From NCBI GenBank assembly GCA_022497155.1, contig MU385721.1, forward strand, positions 1 to 64,000: 64,000 nt of DNA. Direction: 5' to 3'. Shown one piece after another: positions 10,655 to 21,012 of this stretch; position 1 is the first letter of the stretch, and each line of letters opens with the position of its first letter. A program made the position numbers and the translations under genes. The notes beneath the pieces were generated by a model that was not told the DNA's origin, ran no database searches, and saw only the letters and a list, made by a program, of their open reading frames with translations. The stretch comes from Whalleya microplaca. Taxonomy: Eukaryota; Ascomycota; Sordariomycetes; Xylariales; Xylariaceae.

Positions 10655-12017
10655 TTAGCTAGGATCGGTAGGCGGCCCAGCCATCCTCGTCTTCATCATG
10701 CCCAGCTCGGAACTCTTCGCCCACGACCCATCAGGGAGCTGGCGGTAGCACATCAGCTTGCCCTCGTCTCCAGCGCTGCCGAGGATCTGACCGTCATCGT
10801 CGAAACCGACCCTCCAGACCGGCGAGCGATGCGCCCCGAGCTTTGACAGGACCTTGACAGTGTGCTGAACCTGTCCCGGCAGGTCCGTCGAAGTGCGCTC
10901 CCCGTGGGTCCCGGACTTGTCGAGCTCTGCTCTTATGCCAGAGGGCGCCTGCGACAGCCTGCGGGGCTGGCTGGTTCTCGCGGCGGTGGCGCCCTGCTGG
11001 TTGCTGTTCTCGTCGGCCCTGCCGTTCCCCACGATATCGGCCAGCGACCAGGTCTTGCCGTCGTCCTTGGAGAAGGGCGTGTCGACGCGGAACACCCTGA
11101 CGAAGCCGTCCTGGCAGGCGGTGGCGATCATGTCGTAGCCGCGGTAGTTCCCGGGCGCCCAGGCGACGTCGCGAACGAGGTGGCTGTGCTCGGCGATCTC
11201 GACGGCGAGGTAGAACTCGCGGCTGCGAGTGGCGGCGCCGAACGAGCTGGTGACGGTGTCGCGGGTGCGGAAGATGCGCACGGTCGTCATGCCCGAGACG
11301 ACGAGGCTCAGCGCGTCGGTCGGCACGCCGGCGCGCAGCGCCGTGTAGCAGGGCTCCGGGTTGGGGTCGAAGCGGACCTTGAGGCAGGTCTCCTCGCCGC
11401 GGTGCGGCTTGGCGCAGGCCTGGAAGTCGTCGATCTTGGCGTAGTCCGTCAGCGTCTGGTGCTCCTCGCCCTCGAACACCGTCAGGTGCCCGTCCACGGC
11501 CAGCAGCGCGACGTAGTTGATCCGCGTCACCTCGTCGTGCTTGATCGAGAAGGAGCGGTAGGGGTGCCGCGCGGACCGCAGCTCGGAGACCGTCTTGCCG
11601 CGCCCGTCGCGCGAGCTGAAGCGCCGGCCCGGGGCCGCGGACGGGTCTTCGGCCCAGAGCCTGAAGCGGCCCTCAATGCCTAGGGAGAACAGAAGGTTGG
11701 GGTAGATCGTGGGTGGGAGCCATTGGAGCTGCAGATGCTTGTTAGCAACGCCGGTCGGCTGGTCCACGAGCCATTGAGAGACTGACCTCGAGTATTTCGC
11801 CGGCGTGGGCTTTCCAGTTGTCGCAGAGTCGCCATACGCCATCCTTATGTCGATTGAATACGCGGATCTTGCCATCGACACCGCCCGTGGCGCATCTGTC
11901 GCCGTAGGCGTTGAACGCGATGGCTTGGACTAGGTCCTTGTGGCCATGCTGTACAATTTCGAAGGTGGCGGCGTCTTCCTCGGCCAAAACGTGGTCGCTC
12001 GTCTGTGAGGGAGGCAT
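10655..12017 (-). CDS. SEH1: WD40 nucleoporin Seh1
   Basis: Seh1 is a beta-propeller subunit of the Y (Nup84/Nup107) nuclear pore subcomplex and of the vacuolar SEA/GATOR2 complex that feeds TORC1. Exons 12017-11787 and 11728-10655 join in phase 0 across a 58-nt intron (GTCAGT donor, TGCTAAC branch, TGCAG acceptor), giving 434 residues. Repeat one reads HKDLVQAIAFNAYGDRCATG, followed by DGKIRVFNRHKDGVWRLCDN and WKAHAGEILELQW. Later blades include FSLGIEGRFRLWAED, VRDVAWAPGNYRGYDMIAT and HRSPVWRVGFDDDGQILGS. A low-complexity insert at about residues 310-350 separates the last blades, as is usual in filamentous fungi. Sec13 was considered, but the motif spacing fits Seh1 better. Confidence 0.88.
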
Positions 12018-12931
12018 TTTCGTGCTCAGGGGATTATCATGGTGAATTCGGTAAGGTGAGACGTTGCCTCTAAGTTGGATGAAGCTTCTAAGCTATGAAC
12101 TAGCTTAAGTAATAATAATAACTTACATGTAATAAGTCTGTAAGGTTGTTCGGCGATGCTTCGAAGTCTAAAATTGGTGGGGTAGCTGTGGGGTAGAACC
12201 AATGCTTAGCTAATGCATGCAGGTATCTCTAAAAGGTCCCGAGGTCTGATCTGAGATCGAAGTTACAGCACCCTGCAGCCCTGCCGCTCAGCTCGCTAGA
12301 GGGACAAAAGAGTGGGATCAGTGCGTTCGACTCCACAAATGATCCTCGTTCATCATCCTGAAGCACCGGACAGAACAGCTTCCAACAACCTAGTAATCAA
12401 TCATTCCAAACCGATTCATTCTCTAGTAGCTGGGCTGCTAGGCTGCTAGGTAGGATATGGTGTTAGGTATCATCCCATACTGCATGGATAGTGGAGTTGA
12501 GTACGGAGTAGATAGAAATATCCAAATGCTGCTATATAGATTCTACATCTTTAGTATATACCTATCACATTCCACACCGTGCTGGTAAGTGACCAGTGGC
12601 ACTATAACATTACGAAGTCTTAACGATATTACAAGATGGCTAGGTTTATCTTGAAAATATATTCACTATTTGGAATCACATGACAGATGAAGCTGTTGGA
12701 GATCGTGAAAGATTTCCATCGCTTCGTCTTTGTTGGATGCATTCGGACAAAACTGCTCCTGTTTGTTGGTAACTCCAGCATGAAGCAAATTACCAACAGA
12801 CAGCTCATTACCACCTATGAAAGATAAAAGGTGGGAAGAAATGAAGTAGTAATCAGATGCCTAGATTTTACCCATACTTCCTTCTATCCTCTACTCCATA
12901 AGACATCCATTCGCTACTAACGTAATAAAAC
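12018..12931. other. Intergenic, nothing recognised
   Basis: About 0.9 kb between the SEH1 5' end and the next plus-strand gene, presumably holding both promoters. No convincing coding frame or repeat was seen. Confidence 0.45.
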
Positions 12932-13629
12932 ATGAGAAAGAGGATTCAGACAGCGCATTCTAGGATATGGCTTTCGGAATGGCACAACTGGCTCGACGAC
13001 ATCGTCAATCGGGACTACTTCAAGGTCCAGCGTAAACGAGCAACCGCCGTTGCTTTCCTCGTCGAGCCAGAGCACAAGGGCATGGTCTTGGTCTCCCGCC
13101 AGGATCAGGGTCACCTAGACTTTGATGACTTACTGGACAGGTGCATGTGGAGGCTGGCAAAAGACGATCTCAAGATCTCTCCATCAGGTGATAAAAATGT
13201 TGAAATCGGGTCAACGCTGAACCGTGATGGCTACGTGTTTAGGTACATTGACTGTGAGTGGAAGCGCTTCTCTTGTCCTCACTTGTCCAGCTAGTTAGGA
13301 CTGATTTCATACGTACAGCGCGTACGTTTGACAAGTGGCCTCGCGAGCAGGAAGACTCCGTGATCCTGGTGACTCCGAGGAAGAAGTATCTCTCAGAGAA
13401 GATGCAGATACCCATTCGCGACGTGCAGGACTGGTGTGCTAAGCATCATGCGCATATGTACAAGGAGCTGAGTCAAACCAGCCCCGTGAAGGGTATTGTA
13501 AGGAAAGCAAGGCTAGGAAGGGGAAGCGTCTCGGTCAACGTGGAAGAGTCTAAAGTGACTCCATGTAAACGGATGGTTCGTGCTTGTAAAGTTACACCTC
13601 GGAAGGCAACTCGGGGAGAGCAAGTCTGA
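12932..13629 (+). CDS. Hypothetical protein, two exons, basic C-terminus
   Basis: I do not recognise this family. Exons 12932-13253 and 13319-13629 join in frame across a 65-nt intron (GTGAGT donor, ACGTACAG acceptor), giving 210 residues from an ATG. The N-terminal two thirds look globular: it begins MRKRIQTAHSRIWLSEW, is charged and aromatic-rich, and has no signal peptide or membrane segment. The last 60 residues are strongly basic and repeat a (K/R)VTPxK pattern (SKVTPCKRM, CKVTPRKAT), which hints at nucleic-acid or chromatin contact; that is inference only. It stands tail to tail with the AA9 gene. The clean splice junction and frame continuity support a real gene, while upstream exons cannot be excluded. 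Confidence 0.55.
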
Positions 13630-14058
13630 TATACCTGATATCAGGCTCGGTGATAGATCCTGTTTCTGCATTTGGAATAGAACACTTGGTTATACCTTAC
13701 TTTGCATTCCTGGTTCTCATTGGTGCCACTTGGTCGCTTTCTGGAACTGGGACTGGCGATGCTCTATGGGGTTTTTTATACAAGGACACTTGATCAAGTA
13801 TTGGTCTGACGATTTGAAATACTCAAACGTGAATGTGCTGTGTTGCCATCATAGATACTATACGGAGTCTATTGGTGTCAATCATAAAGTCTACATGGAT
13901 CAAAACGTAGGTTGGTTGTTGGAACTCGAATTGAGTTGTCGCCCTTTGTTCATGTCTCCAAGCTTGGAATTGCAGTCATATATACATATTGAATCAAAAA
14001 CCCTCCGACGCTATTTCATTGCACAAGAACATATCATACATAATGCATTGGTGTCCAC
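13630..14058. other. Convergent intergenic region
   Basis: This is the shared 3' flank of the hypothetical gene (+) and the AA9 gene (-). Nothing else was recognised. Confidence 0.45.
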
Positions 14059-15168
14059 TTATTGCGTAAGTTGACGGGCGTGGCGGCGAGCGCGTCGCTT
14101 CTTATTGCACTTGGTAAGTTTAGGTGAGGCCGAGCTAGCAACGGATGAACTAGTAGTCGAGGCGTTGACAACCGGCTCAGCAGTAGCAGTGGCACTGGTA
14201 TTGGCTGCAGCGGCGACTGAAGAAGTAGTAGCAACTGTAGCAGGAGAGGTAGTAGTCGACGCTGCGGCAGCAGAGCTCGTGGCCACGGAAGCGGTAGCAG
14301 AGGCACCCGAGTTGCTACCGGAGGAAGAGCCGTCGAATAATGCAGGGCCCGGAACTACAAGTAGAGTCAGTATTTTCTTTTCCCACGGAGCCTTGCAACT
14401 CCCAGGCTCAGAATGTTGGTACTTACTAGGGTACTCGTCAACAGACGAAAGCTTCTCATCGTTGTAGACGTTGTAGTTGATACCGGGATCAGTCTCGGTG
14501 TAGAGGCTAGTCCCGGCAACACCACTTGGAGACTCCGTACCACTGCCTGTGACGTTGAGGTTGATGCATTGAGGATACATCTGGGTCTTCCCCACAGTTC
14601 CACCCTCATGGAGGGCAATGATCTCGTGACGCAGAACGTAGTTACCCGCCTTGATAGACGAAGGGACGGTGACGGTCCAAGTGAGGCCATCCTCAATCAA
14701 CTGATTGCTGGCCCACTTGCCAGGCGTGCCGCTGCCAGCACCAAGGGTGATCTCGCCCTTCTGGTCGATCTTGAAGAACTCCAGGGTGCTCTTGTCGACG
14801 GTGGAGCAGTCGCCGTTGCAGTTGGCTAGGTAGTCGATCACGGGCCCCCAATGCGAATCCGGCCATTGGTTCCAGGTGATGGCGACCTGGCCACCTGCGG
14901 CGACGGGGGCAGACAGTGCGGCGTTGGTGGCGTCTAAATGGCAGATAATATCAGGGTCTGAGACGGCCGAAGACAGTACAAAGCCGTTGTCTTTGGCACC
15001 ATTGCTCCAAGTGATACTGTCAGGCTGGGGACCGTAAGGGGCGGAAGTGGGATCAAAGCCGTCGTAGGAAGTATCACCAATTTTAACCTTGGAAACGTGA
15101 CCGTGGGCTGCAACGGAGGCAGCGCCAGCAATGGCGGCCAGAACAGTAGAGGTGACCTTGGAAGGCAT
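14059..15168 (-). CDS. Secreted AA9 lytic polysaccharide monooxygenase
   Basis: This is a copper enzyme that oxidatively cleaves cellulose or related beta-glucans outside the cell. Exons 15168-14427 and 14354-14059 flank a 72-nt intron (GTAAGT donor, TTGTAG acceptor) that happens to be open in frame; splicing restores the family motif YPIPGPALF. The product is 345 residues. A signal peptide (1-21) ends before His22, the N-terminal histidine of the copper brace (AHGHVS). The second brace histidine is His106 in WPDSHWGPVIDYL. Gln196 and axial Tyr198 sit in TQMYPQCINL. After the catalytic domain (to about residue 255) comes a Ser/Thr/Ala-rich linker and a basic tail (KKRRARRHAR) with no CBM1. 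A ghost exon of a paralogue lies 3 kb away. Confidence 0.93.
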   Translation of the reverse strand: MPSKVTSTVLAAIAGAASVAAHGHVSKVKIGDTSYDGFDPTSAPYGPQPDSITWSNGAKDNGFVLSSAVSDPDIICHLDATNAALSAPVAAGGQVAITWNQWPDSHWGPVIDYLANCNGDCSTVDKSTLEFFKIDQKGEITLGAGSGTPGKWASNQLIEDGLTWTVTVPSSIKAGNYVLRHEIIALHEGGTVGKTQMYPQCINLNVTGSGTESPSGVAGTSLYTETDPGINYNVYNDEKLSSVDEYPSKYQHSEPGSCKAPWEKKILTLLVVPGPALFDGSSSGSNSGASATASVATSSAAAASTTTSPATVATTSSVAAAANTSATATAEPVVNASTTSSSVASSASPKLTKCNKKRRARRHARQLTQ

Positions 15169-16539
15169 CTTGAACAGACTTCTGAACTCGAAAATGGGGT
15201 ATTTGATCCCAGGTTATGAATAGCGAATATAGACAGGTGTTCGCGAAGGCCGACTTGCGGTAATGAATGTAAGTTGACTTCTAGTCAAGAACGAAAGTAA
15301 ATGCCCGAAAGAATGGACTCTGGGAAAATGAATGAATGAACTTCAAAGAACGTATGTTGACCTGCGATGAGTCTGACAAACTAAGAGAGATAGTATTCGA
15401 TGGAGAGCAAGAACTCCATCCTTATATCAACTGGTGCTAGCAACTCCTCCCACGGCTTCCAAGCGCCTCACTTGAGACTTGATCCCATGTCAAGGGGGAT
15501 CACGTCGATCCACCATACAGTCGGGTCGACGCTATCAACCTAGACGAGATTTCGAGGACCAGGGGCTAAGTTCAGACGAACTCCCGAATTGGTGAAATTC
15601 CCGTTATGGCATGCTTTCGCGATCCCGACTATTATAGTTCGAATCAGACAAGCTTCAAGACCCACGCTTGGGGCTCGCTAATGTAAAATGAAGATCGTGG
15701 GAAAGGGCTGTTGGACCCGTTTCGCATTGCGCGAACAAGGGTGCGGGTCCTAGACTAATAAGACCCACATGTAGCAGCCCAGCCAAGACCACCCTGCAGG
15801 ACTTGTTACCGAGATAGTCTCTCAGATAGATTAACAAGATCGATATATGGGCCTACCAAGCCTAGAAGCGACTACGTGCCGTTCATCAAGGTATACATGA
15901 ATCCGCATCATTGTTCAAGAGATAAATTAAAAAGGAAAAGAGAAGCCCGACTTTCGTACCGATGATTTTAATGCATAAATTCATGCCCAGACTACTATAG
16001 CTAGAGGCAGGACTCTAGTATGGGTACTAATTGTATAGGTATCTACAGTAAGATTGGGAGGAAGCCCATCTCACATTACGGGATCTATATATATTGCTAA
16101 ATCCCTGGTTAGTAGCCCTTAAGGCGGTGAACTGACTGTCTTTTACTATTTTCCCATACGGAAATGACCTAACTGTTGTCCTATGTAGGCATCTTCTGCT
16201 ATTGAAAAACAACAGGAAATCCGAGTCGTTATTTTACAGAGGTTTTTTCTGTTACTCTCATCACGGTATAAATTACATTCATAACCTATAGTTTTTCATA
16301 GATTAACAGTTAAGGAACTAATATGGATAGTCAGATGCACAGGAATTCCTTGGAGTCATACATCTCCTTCCCTTTCCCCCTGATCCGACTGCTTCGGGAA
16401 TAATACTGAGCACGTTCGAGGATTATTCGTCACTGGCTAGTCTGTCTCGTGTATTGTCCCACACCTAACCCCCAAACAGGCCACAGGCTGTTGATGGGTT
16501 TGTTGACAGGTTTGTGACATGGTGGTACGCTCACCCGGA
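15169..16539. promoter_or_regulatory. AA9 upstream region and intergenic sequence
   Basis: This is the 5' flank of the minus-strand AA9 gene. A TATA-like GATATAAG (read on the minus strand at about 15421-15428) lies roughly 255 bp before the start codon. No clear CreA pair or further gene was recognised. From 15650 on, the sequence is ordinary intergenic DNA up to the 3' end of the C2H2 gene. Confidence 0.35.
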
Positions 16540-17473
16540 TTACCGCTCTATAAGCATGAGCACCTTGTTGAAATTCTGCTTCTCTCTCTTCAGATCTTTC
16601 TCTAGGTCCAAATTCCTCTGCTCGGCCGTTATCCGACGCTCTTCGCTAGTTTTCAGTCTGGCCTCAATATCTAAGATCGTTTTATCTTTTTCAGCCAGCA
16701 TCTCCTGGAGTCTCGTCAGTTCTTGCTGTTCTGGACTGAAGTTCTCCGGCGCCATCTCCTCGTGCCGTCTCTTGACTCCTCTATTCATCTGAACTTCGCC
16801 AGAAGTACCGGTAGGTGCAGAATCGATGGCTGCCACGTCACCAGGAGGACTTTGGCCTTGAAAATTGTCTGAATCACCGGCAGCGGTATCACTGCCAACA
16901 TATTCTGTTGTAGAACTGACGTGGGTTTGGCAGTGAAGCTTCATATGCCTATCTAAGTTGTCTTTCCGGCTTATCGCCTTCCCGCACTGCGGGCAGACGA
17001 ACTTCGGAACGTGTGCAGTATCGCGTGAGTCAGGTGACTTCCTAGAATCTGGTTCGCGAGGAAGGCCTTGGTGGTTCGGGCTAATTCGAGTATAACTATA
17101 GTCAGCAGGTTGTTTTCCGGAGAACCCTACCGAGGGTCCTAGTGGTTGAGGGTGATACCTACGTAGCTTGTCCAGATATATCGTTTGTATCTAGGGCTAT
17201 GGTACTTCCGTCGTCACTACACTTCGGCTGCTGAAGTGAGGACTGTGGAGGTTCGAGGTTGTGTTGGGCTGACGCTACAACCTGGTCGTTCATACCATTC
17301 TGTACCGTAGGTATTGGTGTTATGGGGGCGTTGTCGGTCCCACATGGAATGTATATGTCCCAGATATTGGACACATCAAAGTTATTAAATTCATTCTAGT
17401 TTAAAAGAAAGTTTTCGTCGAAGAAATCGGAGTTGAGAGTGTGGTCGGTATTAGAGGACGGGTGGGCGAACAT
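16540..17473 (-). pseudogene. C2H2 zinc-finger/coiled-coil protein gene interrupted by an amber codon
   Basis: Read on the minus strand from ATG 17473, the frame runs to a GTAGGT donor (exon end 17163), skips a 67-nt intron (branch TGCTGAC, acceptor TATAG) and continues from 17095 to the stop at 16540. That is 289 codons in one frame with a single TAG at codon 26 (17398-17396). The frame on both sides of the TAG looks coding (SDFFDENFLLN, then NEFNNFDVSNIWDIY). Exon 2 encodes one C2H2 finger (CPQCGKAISRKDNLDRHMKLH) and a C-terminal coiled coil (QQELTRLQEMLAEKDKTI and onward). CAG to TAG is the RIP-type CpA change. Alternatives are an unrecognised 5' exon spliced at CTAG just after the stop, or an assembly error. 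Function is unknown; probably DNA-binding. Confidence 0.6.
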
Positions 17474-17585
17474 CCACACCACGCTCCGCAACACAAGAGG
17501 CGCCGGCGGGATGTTCCATGGCATCGACACGGACACGCTTTTAAACCGCTTCTTCACCCACGTTGTCAAGGATTGAGCTCTAGAT

Positions 17586-17705
17586 GCTGGTACTTACTAG
17601 GATAATCGGCAACAGACGAAAGATTCTCATTGTTGTAGACGTTGTAGTGGATATCAGGATTGGTCACAGTGCAAAGAGGCCAATAAGGTAGTCCCCCACC
17701 ACACC
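17586..17705 (-). pseudogene. Ghost exon of a second AA9 LPMO gene
   Basis: The minus-strand translation DIHYNVYNNENLSSVADYP matches GINYNVYNDEKLSSVDEYP of the intact AA9 gene. About 17 of 26 aligned residues are identical over the longer stretch. Even the intron donor that follows (CCTA then GTAAGTACCA) is conserved. Neither the rest of the catalytic domain nor the exon after the intron is present nearby; downstream of the donor, unrelated sequence begins within about 15 nt. It lies in the same orientation about 3.1 kb from the intact gene, so it is most simply the remnant of a diverged tandem paralogue. Confidence 0.75.
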
Positions 17706-19044
17706 ATCAAGCTTACCGCAACCTATGATAGGAGAAAATTAAGCGCCCCCGTCAGCTGTAAGCCGACAAGCTCGCCCAATCCAAAGCCTTTTGCTAATAT
17801 AACCTCTTCAACTATGTAGTGTGTACCATCCATAGCATAGGGACTGGTGGTGAATGAGCTCCACACGCATTAAAGCGAATACAAAGTTCCAATAGGAATT
17901 GTACCTATTCAGTACTATGTGCTCTTTAGTTGTGTATGGACTGTAATTATACCCCGGTCTTGCGGTTGTATCACTCTGGGTGAGTCGATGCCGAGAGTAC
18001 AGCACGGGTATATGTAAGCGGCCCGGTTAGAAAACTCCCGGGGGTGGGGTTTGCCCTATAAAAACACATCCATTTTACATAAACGTTACATGGGCTCCCA
18101 TATAAACTAGTATATAAATCAACGTTAATCTACAATTATGTATATTACTAGCTACATATAAAATACCTTAATACCTTGTTTTATGTATCACTTAAATAGT
18201 GATAATGGTGATAACAGTGATAACAATAGTGATATTAAAGTGAATATATATAAGTCAAATATCTAGGGTTGGCATTAATCTTTATACTATCTTATATGGG
18301 AACTCATGCTGCCATATGTTAACAAGATATTCAGTACTTTGTAAGTCAAATTTGAACGAGTAGTTCTTTCAATGAATCAACGAGGGTTCTTTGCTAGCAG
18401 GCCTGGGCAGTTGGGCTATGATATCCTTTCTTGGCATCGCATAAATGAGGACATCCGTACAAGTGAACCTTACTTGATTGGAGTTATGGTAATTCTATTT
18501 CGGATTCCGCCTGCGGTGAGAAATCTATCCCCTTTTCTTATCCATGTCTGCCATGTCTCTCTGCCCGCAGGCTTGCATGCATGCATGCAGGTGTATGGTG
18601 TGTGGCGTGTGGTCATTGTAGTCGAGGAAAGAATCATGTGGAGTAGGTTGTAACCAATGATCTTGCCAATTTGCACTAGCAGCCAGGAAACAGCCTATCG
18701 GATGTTGCTTCAGAGAGACAGTTGGGTTGCGGAAACATAATGGAAGCCCATCATGTGTTGCTTCAGAAGCCTGCGAGCCAGGTTCCTGGGGGAAACCCAT
18801 GTCGCCTCTGTAGATCTTTCTAAAGTGGGGCGTTCTTCCATCAGCCACACACCTGGGCCGTTGACTCAACTTGTCAACACGCAGTTATCTCAGCTCATGT
18901 ACCCTCTCCAGTTATCTATGTAGGTAATATTACAGTCTGATAGTATATGTTTATAAGACTGAAGGTCTCAAGTCATCATAAAAAGTCTTATTGATAAAAA
19001 CTATAACGTCTTGGTTCGAAAGGCCACGGGAGAACTAATCTGCA
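17706..19044. other. Intergenic, with AT-rich GTGATAA repeat
   Basis: No gene is supported. At about 18195-18245 there is an AT-rich run of imperfect GTGATAA/GTGATA units. At 18575-18590 there is GCATGCATGCATGC. A 93-codon ATG frame at 18372-18653 overlaps an antisense frame and shows no recognisable features. Confidence 0.45.
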
Positions 19045-20059
19045 ATGGCTTATTTACGTAACAGGTAATAAATAGGTTATTAGATAAAGAAAACCAGCTA
19101 ACGATTTGTGCATTTTAGCTTTCGATCTGCTGTAACCGATATTGGTTCTGCCCTAACCGATATTGGTCCTGCCGTAACTGACACTGGTTCTGCCACAACC
19201 GGTACTGGTCTTACGGACCTTATCCGCGCTAATATGAGCGGTAAGTATCCCGCATACCACTCTTCCCTCAAATATACTTCATATCCTCCTCTAAGCATCA
19301 AACGAATCCACTTCCATGTTACGATGCCCAACGAATAGTATTTTTTGGGGATGATAGCTAACTAGAGACATCCGCGTATTCGCAGACAATCCCGTCTCCA
19401 AGAAGCTTAAACCTAGCCTTCTAGCCATTAATGGAGCCCATTGTGAGACCGAGGCAACTCTCGTGCCCATGGCTCTCTCTCTCCGTGTTGGCAAGAATGG
19501 CAGTATCAAGCGCTGGGCGAAGGGCGTGGTGCTCAAGTATAACATGGACTCGGGCAGCTTTAATTGTATGAAGGACTACTCGATCGTCAAGGAAGCCCTC
19601 GATGAGGTGGCAGGGACGTGGAACGGGCTGAATCTCGGCGTCACTTTCAAGGCCGTGGATGACGACGAGCCCGCCATCTTCCAGGTCGTCTATCGCCAGT
19701 ACGCATCTGGCGACAATGATACCTACGCGTTCTCCTTCTTTCCTGGTGACTTGCCTCGCCGACGTAAGCTGTTTGTGTTCGCCAAGTCCTTCGAACCGGA
19801 CATCGTCGACTCCATGGCCAATATCTTGTGCCACGAGGTTGGGCACATACTAGGTCTACGTCATGAGTTTGCCGACAAGGACGAGAAGGGCGACTGGTCG
19901 GTGCAATTCGGGCCCGAGAATCCACAGTCGTTTATGAACTATTTTGAGCATCCGTGCATGATGAACTTGCAGCAGCTGGACATCATCTGGTTGTGGAAGT
20001 TCTATGCCTACAACAAACAAGACTTCTGCGGCGTCCCGATCATCGATGTGAACCCCTAG
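19045..20059 (+). CDS. Zincin metalloprotease (HExxHxxGxxH) with heptapeptide-repeat leader
   Basis: Three exons (19045-19064, 19119-19240, 19386-20059) join in frame to 271 residues. Intron 1 has a GCTAAC branch and TTTTAG acceptor; intron 2 has a GTAAGT donor and CGCAG acceptor. The catalytic zinc motif HEVGHILGLRH covers residues 197-207 (zinc ligands His197, His201, His207; catalytic Glu198), followed by a Met in SFMNYFEHPCMM that may be the Met-turn. Upstream, KRWAKGVVLKYNMDSG and EALDEVAGTWNGL fit the start of a matrixin/astacin-like ZnMc domain. Residues 11-38 are four imperfect copies of A-x-T-D-I-G-S/P. No classical signal peptide is evident, so secretion is uncertain. The first 20-nt exon is the least certain part; a start at the Met encoded by exon 2 would remove the repeats. 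Confidence 0.75.
19125..19208 (+). repeat. Four tandem 21-bp units encoding a heptapeptide repeat
   Basis: Units of 21 bp start GCTGTAACCGATATTGG, GCCCTAACCGATATTGG, GCCGTAACTGACACTGG and GCCACAACCGGTACTGG. They stay in frame with the downstream protease after splicing and translate to AVTDIGS, ALTDIGP, AVTDTGS and ATTGTGL. Confidence 0.75.
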
Positions 20060-21012
20060 TGCCTTACAATATATTACATCATCGGGTGCCATTTGACTTG
20101 TCCAGCATGTTTACCACCAGGACCTCTGCCAAACTATTGTTTTGGTACTGTATTGTCAGGTTATTGGGAATTGTTTGGATGGGGATATTGTAGGCTAGCA
20201 TAGATGCTGATTGAAGACGGACGAGAGCGAATTACCATAAATAGTAGGTACTATTTAATTAAATATACTATTGATATCGCCACTAGGATCATCATATTTT
20301 CATATGACTTCTAACCCCGATCGCCCTGAACTAATGCAGACCATCATGTGGTGATGTCTTCTTATTTATGCTGCCTTATTGGGCATATTCATATGAGTGC
20401 AAAACACCTGCCACCAAAACTTGTCACCATAATCCTAACATCGAGGTTATATATGTTACAGCAGTACTCAAACCCTAGGTACCTATTAAAAAGAGGAGTA
20501 GATTCTCTTCCGATAATAGATAGAGACTCGAGGACATTGGCAAAATAACACCAACAACGAAGAATTGCATCACACAGAGACTTATTAGGACATAGAAGCT
20601 TGTTTGACTGAGCTAGCTCAACCTGAGATTTCCTATGTGATGGTCAAGGCCAGCGGTCTTGAAACCAACGACGACGGGGCACTAGCTATATAACCCAGAA
20701 GGTATTACGTCCAGTTTAGGTGACCAGTCAAGAGATAGCATTATAATTCACGATTGCAAGTATTGTCTTGGGGGCACTAGCTGATTGATTGGATTAAACA
20801 TTATTCATTAAACAATTGATAATTAACTAATAGGTATTAGGTATTACTTACCTGACTCTGTTAAGTGATTCAGATTTCCACTGTAGAACATTGGCTAGTG
20901 AACCAAGAGATGGTGACAATTTGATAAACTGACAAGAAAAACAAGTACGATTACTTAAGAGATGCAAAGAATGACCTTCCCGCCCGTACAAAGGAAACTA
21001 CAAAAGAAAAAC
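20060..21012. other. Intergenic, nothing recognised
   Basis: Convergent 3' flanks of the metalloprotease and the RING gene. A palindrome TGAGCTAGCTCA lies near 20608. There is no coding frame of note. Confidence 0.45.

Noticed and set aside
10862..11683. 273-codon plus-strand frame
   Set aside because: It is antisense to SEH1 exon 2 with Gly/Val/Ala-biased composition, a mirror of the GC-rich coding strand.
14034..14467. Leu/Pro-rich and Val/Ala-rich frames over the 3' part of the AA9 gene
   Set aside because: They are alternative-frame readings of the Ser/Thr/Ala linker of the AA9 protein.
18372..18653. 93-codon ATG frame
   Set aside because: An antisense frame of similar length overlaps it; there is no domain, signal peptide or splice evidence, and it contains a GCATGC microsatellite.
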